Assembly (NCBI GenBank): GCA_944325445.1 | Contig: CALVAG010000010.1 | Coordinates: 1-59,729 of the forward strand | Length of the DNA: 59,729 nt | Direction: 5' to 3' | Source: an uncultured Bacteroidales bacterium | GTDB taxonomy: Bacteria; Bacteroidota; Bacteroidia; Bacteroidales; UBA932 | In this document: piece after piece, positions 17,402-24,331 of the stretch | How the letters are laid out: the number at the start of each line of letters is the position of its first letter | How positions within the stretch are numbered: the first letter of the stretch is position 1 | Made by a program: the position numbers and the translations under genes | Notes under the pieces: model-generated | The model's input: only the letters and a program-made list of their open reading frames with translations | Told to the model about the DNA's origin: nothing | The model's database searches: none

Positions 17402-18178
17402 TCAGCCTTTATTGGCCGGAGTAAACTCCCGTCCCTTCATCTCCTCTTTTTCCCAATACTCGCTATCCCATTGAGGTTCCGCAAGTTCGTTTTTATCTAT
17501 ACGGAAAGCCATATAGGTTATCGGGAAACCTCGTTTCAGATAATGCGCCTCATAAAATGTCTTTATGGAGAGAATCTCATCGGCCCGGCCGCTGCCATAA
17601 ATATCTGTATTAGCCTCTATCAGAGGTAAATTGTTCTGTTTTACCAATGCCAAAGTATATTCGTGCAGAAAACGGCTGTCGGTCTTGAGGTTTACAATGC
17701 CGTCGCTTTTAAGGAAATTGAAATAACGTTTCAGGAACAGGGTCCCGGTCAATCTTTTTTTTGCCCTCTTTATTTGAGGGTCGGGAAAGGTTATCCAGAT
17801 TTGCGAAATTTCGTTCTCGGCAAAAAGAGATTCTATGAACTCTATTCTGGTTCTTATAAAGGCTACATTGGACAGCTTCTCGGCATGTGCGTACTTTGCC
17901 CCTTTCCATAATCGGGCGCCCTTTATGTCCACTCCTATAAAATTGACATTTTCAAACATTTTAGAGAGGGCTATGGTGTACTCTCCCTTTCCGCACCCCA
18001 GTTCCACCACTATGGGATTATCATTCCCGAATACCTGCCCGCCCCAATGTCCTTTCAACCGGTAATCTTTCCACAACACCTCCTCCGTCGTAGGCTGATA
18101 GAGGCAACCGAATGTCTCGTTTTCCCTGAATTTTCTAAGTTTGTCTTTCGCGCTCATACAGTCTGGTCTTAATTTCAT
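17402..18178 (-). CDS. trmB: tRNA (guanine-N7-)-methyltransferase
   Basis: SAM-dependent enzyme that methylates guanosine 46 of tRNA. The SAM-binding motif is VVELGCGKGEYTIALS; FIGVDIKGARLWKGA and the catalytic-region ISQIWITFPDPQIKRAKKRLT are characteristic of TrmB. The 258-residue frame starts at ATG 18178, overlapping the gldH stop by four bases (ATGA); a second ATG seven codons later (18157, MSAKDKLRKF) is also possible and closer to the family start. Last gene of the minus-strand run that begins at 23683. Confidence 0.95.
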   Translation of the reverse strand: MKLRPDCMSAKDKLRKFRENETFGCLYQPTTEEVLWKDYRLKGHWGGQVFGNDNPIVVELGCGKGEYTIALSKMFENVNFIGVDIKGARLWKGAKYAHAEKLSNVAFIRTRIEFIESLFAENEISQIWITFPDPQIKRAKKRLTGTLFLKRYFNFLKSDGIVNLKTDSRFLHEYTLALVKQNNLPLIEANTDIYGSGRADEILSIKTFYEAHYLKRGFPITYMAFRIDKNELAEPQWDSEYWEKEEMKGREFTPANKG

Positions 18179-18651
18179 TTACCGTTATCGGGCCTTACAG
18201 CCAATCCTACAGCCCTTACATTTCCAAACAGAGTTGCATCGGCACGAGAAGTGTCCGGTGCTGCCGAGATTCTCCATCTTCCCGGTTTTCTGTTGATTAT
18301 ACCTCTTCTATACGGCCAATCGACAGAGAATACCTTTCCGTTTCTGCTAAAGATATGCTTTTCTTTCATTACATTCATAGGAAGCCTTATGCTATCGCAG
18401 AAACGGGTACTGTCCGGAGCTTCGAAATATAATACCACAGGCAATTCGGAAGCGGAGACATCGCCGTAAAACTGTGCACATATATCAATTCCGACAACAG
18501 TCGAACTGTCGGGCAAATCCATGTCGAATACGACAGCCTCTTTCCAGCTCTCCTTATGATTGAAGGTCTCTATTCCCCAATTTATATCCGGTCTGCTGCA
18601 ACTCCACGGCAAGGCCAGAAAAAGCCACAAAAGATGGCACTTCACTCTCAT
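18175..18651 (-). CDS. gldH: Gliding-motility-type lipoprotein GldH
   Basis: A 158-residue lipoprotein (signal ending LPWSC, cysteine 18). GldH is needed for gliding and type IX secretion in Flavobacteria; in Bacteroidales the gene is kept mainly as a conserved neighbour of the PSP1-domain gene, as here, and its role is unclear. It shows the family's IETFNHKESWKEAVVFDMDL opening and the C-terminal GRWRISAAP. The start overlaps the PSP1 gene stop by four bases and the end overlaps the trmB start, so the three are translationally coupled. Confidence 0.82.
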   Translation of the reverse strand: MRVKCHLLWLFLALPWSCSRPDINWGIETFNHKESWKEAVVFDMDLPDSSTVVGIDICAQFYGDVSASELPVVLYFEAPDSTRFCDSIRLPMNVMKEKHIFSRNGKVFSVDWPYRRGIINRKPGRWRISAAPDTSRADATLFGNVRAVGLAVRPDNGK

Positions 18652-19769
18652 TTTCCCCTCTTCCTGCTCTTTTTGGTCTTTTTAGCCTCATCGAACCGGG
18701 ATATGCTCTCTTCATCTACACCGCTCATAAAATCGTGAGACTTCTCTTTTGTATTTCCAGAATCGGTCAAAGACTTTGCAGGTTTGCCTTTTCTGTTAAT
18801 CTCAAGAATTTTAAAGACATTTTCCTTGGTTACGGGAATGAGATTCGCCGTGCTGTTGGCATCATAAGAGAACCACATGATTCCCTTCAATATATCCGTC
18901 TTTATCAGATAGGCGTTCCCGTCTTCCAGACGAATCGGCTCCGTAACCTTAGGCAATCTTTCAAGCGCATCCCTGTAAACGGCTGCCTCATAGTTTATGC
19001 AACATTTCAGTTTCCCGCACTGTCCGGCCAGTTTCTGCGGATTCAGAGAGAGGTCCTGACACCGGGCAGCCTGTGTTGTAATCGATTTGAAGACATTCAT
19101 ATATCTCGAACAGCAAAGAGGCTGTCCGCACACTCCTATTCCGCCTATGAGGCCCGCTTCCTGTCGCGCGCCTATCTGCTTCATCTCGATTCTTATCTTG
19201 AACTCCTCCGCGAAATTTTTGATAAGCTGCCTGAAATCCACCCTCTCATCGGCTATATAATAAAAGATGGCCTTTGTCCCGTCCCCCTGGAACTCCACAT
19301 CCCCGATTTTCATGTCGAGATTTAGTTCCGCCGCCATCTGACGCGCCCTGATCATTGTCCTGTGCTCGCGGGCGATTGCATTCTGCCACTTTTCTATATC
19401 GGCGGCTCGCGCCTTTCTGTAGATTTTCTTAAATTCATATTTGGCAGACTCTATACCGTTACGCAACATCTGGCGCGCAATCATCGGCCCTGCAATGGTT
19501 ATTATCCCTACATCGCAGCCGTTTTGCGCCTCAACCACCACAATATCGCCCGCTTTGAGATTCTGTTCCGACTCGTTTTTATAAATGGCCTTCCTTGTAT
19601 TCTTGAATCTGACCTCGAAATATTGCTCCAGCCCCTGCTGGGTAATTCCGTCCATCCAATCGAAAACTGCAAGTTTGCAACATCCCCGATTATATGCATA
19701 CGACTTCCGGCCGTCATCTTCTGCGCCAACTTCGCAACCTCTCAGACAATCGTAAACTCTATTATCCAT
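18648..19769 (-). CDS. PSP1 domain (YaaT/RicT-like) protein
   Basis: A 373-residue protein of the PSP1 C-terminal domain family; the Bacillus member RicT/YaaT takes part in a complex affecting RNA processing and development. The PSP1 core spans about residues 100-280 (DLNMKIGDVEFQGDGTKAIF, ADERVDFRQLIKNFAEEF, IGARQEAGLIGGIGVCGQPL). A cysteine set CGQPLCCSRYMN and GQCGKLKCCINYE could bind a metal or Fe-S cluster, as reported for the Bacillus protein. The tail is lysine-rich (KKTKKSRKRGK). Gene order with DNA polymerase III delta' upstream and gldH downstream is common in Bacteroidota. Confidence 0.9.
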   Translation of the reverse strand: MDNRVYDCLRGCEVGAEDDGRKSYAYNRGCCKLAVFDWMDGITQQGLEQYFEVRFKNTRKAIYKNESEQNLKAGDIVVVEAQNGCDVGIITIAGPMIARQMLRNGIESAKYEFKKIYRKARAADIEKWQNAIAREHRTMIRARQMAAELNLDMKIGDVEFQGDGTKAIFYYIADERVDFRQLIKNFAEEFKIRIEMKQIGARQEAGLIGGIGVCGQPLCCSRYMNVFKSITTQAARCQDLSLNPQKLAGQCGKLKCCINYEAAVYRDALERLPKVTEPIRLEDGNAYLIKTDILKGIMWFSYDANSTANLIPVTKENVFKILEINRKGKPAKSLTDSGNTKEKSHDFMSGVDEESISRFDEAKKTKKSRKRGK

Positions 19770-19774
19770 AAAAC

Positions 19775-20902
19775 CTATGCTTTATAATAAAAGCGATTAC
19801 ATAAATCGCAAAAAATAAACTTGGGGTTCACGTTCCTCTCTATACATACGAGTGCATCGTTCAGATATTCGTACCCCTTGACATATATATCCTTATTCAG
19901 GTATCCCGACAGTTTTTTCAGTTTCCCGGCTTCCGAAGCAGGACTGTAAGCAATCTGCTCCACTCCGATACTCATTGCATGGATTTTCCTGAGGGTTTCC
20001 AGCGCCCTCAGGCAGAACTCCTTCTGCTCTTCCCTGCCCCATCCTGCAATGGTCCCGCCAAGATCCAGAAGCTCAGCCATATCTTTCTTGATCGAAAGCG
20101 AAAGCAAAGATACGAAAGTGTTAAAATATTCGTTGCCCGAATTTTCTGCCTCAATCAATTCCAGCGCCTTGCCATAGCTTCCCGCTGCATATTTGGCCCA
20201 TATCACCGCATCCTCCTCTCCTATCCCGAAATCCTTTCCGATTTTCTCCTGCAACAGTTTTTGTTCTACAGGCGGCACCTCTATTATCATACAACGGCTC
20301 AGAATCGTAGGAATTATCCTGTCGGGATTCTGAGATATAAGAAAATAGTAGGTCCCCTCATTCGGCTCCTCCAACGATTTGAGCAGCTTGTTGGCAGCCT
20401 CCTGGTTCATTCGCTCCGCAAAGAGAATGAGCATCACCTTGTAACCTCCTTCGTATGAGCTGAGACTCAACTTTCTTATTATTCCGTTCGCCTCATTCAC
20501 GCTTATATTTCCGAACTTGTTCTCTATGCCGAATTTTTTATAAAGCTGCTGTTCCGTAAAATAGGGATTGGATATGGCTATCTCTCTCCACAACGGATAA
20601 AAAGCCTCTATCTCGGCCCGTTTATCCTTTCCTACGACGGTAGAAGTATTTATGGGAAACGTAAAGTGGATATCGGGATGGACCAGCTTGTCCGTCTTGC
20701 TGCACTGCGGACAATGGCCGCAGGAATCTCCGGCCGTACGCTCCTTGCAAAACATATAGGAAATCGTGGCAAGGGCGAGGGCAAGAGCCCCGCATCCGGG
20801 CTGCTCCGAAAAAAGAAGCGTATTGGGCATTCTGTCATTGTCTACCATCTCCCTCAACTTCTCTACGATATCCGTATGTCCTGTTATCTGAGAAAAACGC
20901 AT
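19775..20902 (-). CDS. holB: DNA polymerase III clamp-loader subunit delta'
   Basis: Clamp-loader ATPase-like subunit of the replicase. The start is ATG 20902 (MRFSQITGHTDIVEKL); the open frame reaches back only to a TTG inside the preceding spacer. The segment MPNTLLFSEQPGCGALALAL replaces the usual P-loop, as expected because delta' does not bind ATP. A zinc knuckle is visible as CKERTAGDSCGHCPQC, and the SRC motif is present in PTILSRCMIIEVPP. The C-terminal part (KEFCLRALETLRKIH) is the collar domain. It lies 5 bases before the PSP1 gene and 19 bases after the U32 gene. Confidence 0.9.
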   Translation of the reverse strand: MRFSQITGHTDIVEKLREMVDNDRMPNTLLFSEQPGCGALALALATISYMFCKERTAGDSCGHCPQCSKTDKLVHPDIHFTFPINTSTVVGKDKRAEIEAFYPLWREIAISNPYFTEQQLYKKFGIENKFGNISVNEANGIIRKLSLSSYEGGYKVMLILFAERMNQEAANKLLKSLEEPNEGTYYFLISQNPDRIIPTILSRCMIIEVPPVEQKLLQEKIGKDFGIGEEDAVIWAKYAAGSYGKALELIEAENSGNEYFNTFVSLLSLSIKKDMAELLDLGGTIAGWGREEQKEFCLRALETLRKIHAMSIGVEQIAYSPASEAGKLKKLSGYLNKDIYVKGYEYLNDALVCIERNVNPKFIFCDLCNRFYYKA

Positions 20903-20921
20903 GGCGTAAAAATAGACATTT

Positions 20922-22769
20922 TTATCCAATTACAAACATCCTGCAGTTTTTACAGTCGAATCTCAATTTCAGCCTTTTTTCACCATTGACAAGATAGAGC
21001 GGCTCCTTTACGGCCTTTGCCCTTTCGGGATTATCCTTAAAACATAATCCCAACTCATATCTTATGCAATATTTGGTATGCATGAGCTCCGCTTTCTCCT
21101 TATGCTCCAACTCGTATGCCTTCTCTACTGCAGTCGCTCCCAATTGCAGATAAAGCTCCTCGGAGAGATGATTCGAACAATTCGCAAGATAGCTCAGGCG
21201 GGCGGGAGCGATTTTCGTCTCTTCATTCATCTTTCCGGTTTTTCCGCCTGCAACACCGTCCACCGTTATCATTTCCGCCAATCTCCTGCGCATTTCGTTA
21301 AGTACGGAAAGGGGTATGAACGGAACATCACTTTCAAATCCGGTCTCTGTTACATTAAACGAAAAAGCCCCTGTCCTCTTGCCAAACTGTTTTACTATGT
21401 TTTCCATTGCAAGTTCCCGGTTCCGGGCAGACGGGAACGGGGCGGCGAATTCCGTCTCCAACTCTCCGCACGGTTCCCATCCGGCCTTTATGCGTATCTT
21501 TTCCGCAGAAGCAAAAACCTTGAGCGACACTTCGATTATTCTTTCAGGCATATTCTTTTCCAATTCTCTTTCGAACAGGAAATTGTAGTTGCGGTAGACG
21601 GGCGAGCCGGCCGGTATTCCGAATTTTTCGGTTGTAACAACTTTGTTTCCCGTGCAGCTGTTGGCTCTTGCTCCCAATATTCCGCCCTTTTCATCGCCGC
21701 CGTTTTTCAAAAAACAGAGACCGTCGCCGTTTACAATAGGCTCCGACTCCGGATTCCTTTTATATTCGAACCACATGCAGCCCGCAGCCGTTTTGCCGCA
21801 CTTGGTTACTCTCCCTACCGGTTCCCCGATATATTTTGCAGCGGCTTCGCTTCTCCATCTGCTCCGCTTTCCGTCTATAAAATACTCTGTAAATCCCCGG
21901 TTGAAGGTAAGGTTGGGATTCGGGGTGAAGCCGCCGCAGATCTTGCCGGCAGAAGCGCGCGCATACCCGGGATTTTCTGCAATGAACCTGTCTATCGCCT
22001 CTCTGTAAAGTTTGACGTTGTTCTTTACATACGAACTGTTCTTAAGCCTGCCCTCTATCTTGAATGAGGTAACTCCGGCCTTTACCAAATCGGGTATGCG
22101 CCCGCTCAGGTTCAGATCGCGCAGCGAGAGCAGAGGTTCATTCCAGGCATAAACCCTCCCGGAGCCGTCTTCGAGAGTATAAAGCGAACGGCAAACCTGA
22201 GCGCAACAGCCTCTGTTGGCGCTTCTGCCGGTAAGAAACTCGCTCAAATAGCATTGCCCGCTGTAGCTCACGCACAAGGCTCCGTGCACGAAACACTCGA
22301 TATCCATTCCGGTAGCCTGCTTTATAGCGGCAATCTGCTCCAGACTCAGCTCCCGGGCCAGAATCAGCCTTTCAAAACCGAGATTCTTCAACAGGAGCGC
22401 CTGCTCCACACTGCTTATATTCGCCTGCGTAGAGGCAAAAAGCCTTATTGGCGGCAGCTCCATTTTCAAAAGGGCCATATCCTGCACTATGACCGCCGCG
22501 CAACCGGCCTCCCACGCATCGCACACCAACCTCTGCGCAGCTTTAAGCTCGCTGTCGTACAATATGGTGTTGAGCGTAAGGTAAACCTTTACGCCGAACT
22601 GCTTTGCATAGGCAACGGTCGCGGCAATCTCATCCATGGAGTTCCCGGCAGCCTCGCGCGCACCGAATTCAGGTCCTGCCATATACAGAGCATCGGCACC
22701 GCAGTCTACAGCCGCAATGCCGATTTCTCTGTTTTTAGCCGGAGCCAACAGCTCAAGCTCTATTTGCAT
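20922..22769 (-). CDS. Peptidase U32 family protein (RlhA/YegQ-like)
   Basis: A 615-residue protein of the U32 family. Members once called collagenases are now known to include enzymes for 23S rRNA C2501 hydroxylation (RlhA) and tRNA hydroxylation (TrhP). The family signature ECFVHGALCVSYSGQCYLS is present, followed by the cysteine cluster NRGCCAQVCRSLY, which with C169/C176-type cysteines would hold an iron-sulfur cluster. The N-terminal TIM-like part opens LELLAPAKNREIGIAAVDCG. The large C-terminal extension (about residues 300-615) fits the long RlhA-type form. It overlaps the upstream TPR gene by 10 bases. Confidence 0.92.
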   Translation of the reverse strand: MQIELELLAPAKNREIGIAAVDCGADALYMAGPEFGAREAAGNSMDEIAATVAYAKQFGVKVYLTLNTILYDSELKAAQRLVCDAWEAGCAAVIVQDMALLKMELPPIRLFASTQANISSVEQALLLKNLGFERLILARELSLEQIAAIKQATGMDIECFVHGALCVSYSGQCYLSEFLTGRSANRGCCAQVCRSLYTLEDGSGRVYAWNEPLLSLRDLNLSGRIPDLVKAGVTSFKIEGRLKNSSYVKNNVKLYREAIDRFIAENPGYARASAGKICGGFTPNPNLTFNRGFTEYFIDGKRSRWRSEAAAKYIGEPVGRVTKCGKTAAGCMWFEYKRNPESEPIVNGDGLCFLKNGGDEKGGILGARANSCTGNKVVTTEKFGIPAGSPVYRNYNFLFERELEKNMPERIIEVSLKVFASAEKIRIKAGWEPCGELETEFAAPFPSARNRELAMENIVKQFGKRTGAFSFNVTETGFESDVPFIPLSVLNEMRRRLAEMITVDGVAGGKTGKMNEETKIAPARLSYLANCSNHLSEELYLQLGATAVEKAYELEHKEKAELMHTKYCIRYELGLCFKDNPERAKAVKEPLYLVNGEKRLKLRFDCKNCRMFVIG

Positions 22770-23683
22770 AAGGTGGAAACTTTGCTCTTTGCGTAGGCAC
22801 CGAGATTCGAATCATTCACAATCTTCTGATAATACTCGCAAGCCTTTGCATTGTCTCCTTTACCTTCGTAGGCCCTTGCAAGATAATAACTGATGGAGTT
22901 GCCCTGTTTGGCCTTGCTCAACATTGCAATACTCTCGTCGTATTTTTTAAGGTTGAAGGCTGCGATACCTCCAATCTGGTAAACCTGAGAGTTATCTCCG
23001 TACTCTGCAGCCTTTTGGGCATTTTCAAATGCCTCCGCATGATTCTTGCCCTTATAAGCGGCAACCGCTGCATTTGCGTAAACGCTCAAAAGCTGTTTCT
23101 TTGCATTATCCTCTTGTCCGAGTGACATCGCCTTTTCCAAAGCCTCGATTGCGGCAGCCTGGTCTCCGAGTCTGTTCTGTGTCATACCGATTCTCAAATA
23201 TGCCATGCCGTTCTCAGGATCATACTGAAGGACTTTCTGGAACTCGGCCAAAGCCTCTGCATATTGTTTTGCATTGAAAAGCGTATTGCCGTCTGCCAGC
23301 ATTACAACAGGTATCAACTCTTTTGCTTCGGCAGCCACCTCTGTATTTCCATACTCCCCTGCCTTTGCTATCGCCTCGTTCAATTTTGCTATGGCTCCGT
23401 CTATATCCTGGTCATTGGCTGCTGTTTTGCCCATTTTCAAAAGAATGCCCGGAATAACACTTTTGCAATCATTCACCATCGATACTCCCTCTTCACCTGC
23501 AGCCGCAGCCATCTCCATTGCCTGTTGAAAACCGGTAAGAGCGTCATTGTCGCGATCTTCATTGAGAGCGGTAACCGCATTGTTGAAAATTTCAGTGGCC
23601 TGTTCCATATTCTGCGCATAACCGGTAGATAACGCAAATGTTGCAACCAATGCCACACATAATGTTTTACAGAATTTTTTCAT
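22760..23683 (-). CDS. Periplasmic tetratricopeptide-repeat protein
   Basis: A 307-residue exported protein: signal peptide MKKFCKTLCVALVATFALST with cleavage near YAQ, then helical TPR repeats. Clear TPR units include NTLFNAKQYAEALAEFQKVL and MAYLRIGMTQNRLGDQAAAI, then AAVAAYKGKNHAEAFENAQK and IAAFNLKKYDESIAMLSKAK. Likely a protein-protein scaffold in the periplasm; the partner is unknown. First gene of the long minus-strand run; the next gene (U32) starts inside its last codons. Confidence 0.88.
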   Translation of the reverse strand: MKKFCKTLCVALVATFALSTGYAQNMEQATEIFNNAVTALNEDRDNDALTGFQQAMEMAAAAGEEGVSMVNDCKSVIPGILLKMGKTAANDQDIDGAIAKLNEAIAKAGEYGNTEVAAEAKELIPVVMLADGNTLFNAKQYAEALAEFQKVLQYDPENGMAYLRIGMTQNRLGDQAAAIEALEKAMSLGQEDNAKKQLLSVYANAAVAAYKGKNHAEAFENAQKAAEYGDNSQVYQIGGIAAFNLKKYDESIAMLSKAKQGNSISYYLARAYEGKGDNAKACEYYQKIVNDSNLGAYAKSKVSTLCK

Positions 23684-23931
23684 TGTAACAAGTTATTTTA
23701 TACGTAGTTATTAATAAGAGTCGCTTCTATGCGGAACTTAATCCATACAAAATTATAAAAAAATGATGTTCCAAGAAAAAAAAGCGCGCCAAATTTGTGC
23801 CATTCTGCAACGTTTAACAGATAATTACAACCATTGCTGCCAATTATCGCATGAAGCCTTGATATGTTGTGCTGCGGCGGTGTTTCCATAGTTCATAATC
23901 ACAGTACCAAAATATCCTCTTAATATAACGA

Positions 23932-23970
23932 TATAATGTCCGAAATTCTTAAATAAAATCGGACATTATA
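23932..23970. repeat. Perfect 12-base inverted repeat
   Basis: TATAATGTCCGA (23932-23943) and TCGGACATTATA (23959-23970) pair perfectly around a 15-base loop. It lies in the 648-base gap between the TPR gene and the M16-type gene, just before the ATPase remnant. It has no T run on either side; a protein-binding site or the edge of a lost element is possible. Confidence 0.55.
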
Positions 23971-23977
23971 GAATGCC

Positions 23978-24241
23978 TTGCGATTTGACCTCCTAATCCA
24001 GAACGTGGCACAGCAGCCGCCACAACTGTCATGGCTCAGGACAAAGGATGTATGTACCGTCGAGATTGTGCGTGAGGCGCACACGGCATTGGTGGAACAG
24101 TTAAGTCTGATGTTTGTAACAATCACAGAAACATTGACCACACAGCAACTGAACTACCTCAAAGCCCTTATAGCCGGTGAAATCTCGTTTCAGGACCCGA
24201 TTTATGCCTTTTGGTTGAAAACCGAGTATTTTATTCAATGA
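23978..24241 (+). pseudogene. Remnant of an AAA ATPase (C-terminal end with internal deletion)
   Basis: An open frame of 87 codons (TTG-initiated) without ribosome site. Its translation resembles the end of Bacteroidota AAA-family ATPases of the archaeal-type group: WLRTKDVCTVEIVREA and TTQQLNYLKALIAGE, then FQDPIYAFWLKTEYF. In complete proteins, as I recall them, about 40 residues of a winged-helix part separate the last two blocks; here they are joined directly, so an in-frame deletion is likely. The whole ATP-binding half is absent. The rest of the 23684-24331 gap holds only the repeats listed and a promoter. Confidence 0.6.
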
Positions 24242-24274
24242 ACTCGAGAATGGTAATATAAAACAGGCGGTACT

Positions 24275-24305
24275 TTTGCGGATAAGCATAAAAGAACTAA
24301 ATTTG
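24275..24305 (+). promoter_or_regulatory. Predicted promoter of the M16-type gene
   Basis: TTTG at 24275-24278, 19 bases, then TAAATTTG at 24298-24305: an exact match to the Bacteroidota consensus TTTG-N19-TAnnTTTG. Transcription would start near 24312, about 20 bases before the ATG. Confidence 0.72.
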
Positions 24306-24331
24306 TGCCACTTAATGAAACTTAATACTTA

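Larger units (their letters stand above)
23791..24310. repeat. 12-base direct repeat flanking a gene remnant
   Basis: AAATTTGTGCCA occurs at 23791-23802 and again at 24299-24310, on either side of the ATPase remnant and the inverted repeat. The right copy is also part of the promoter of the 24332 gene. The pair may be chance in an AT-rich gap or the scar of an insertion or deletion. Confidence 0.3.

Noticed and set aside
21078..22067. Plus-strand 329-codon open frame opposite the U32 gene
   Set aside because: Antisense to the U32 family signature; composition is that of a shadow frame.
23684..23931. tRNA or small RNA in the gap before the ATPase remnant
   Set aside because: No cloverleaf, no CCA end and no strong secondary structure apart from the inverted repeat listed.
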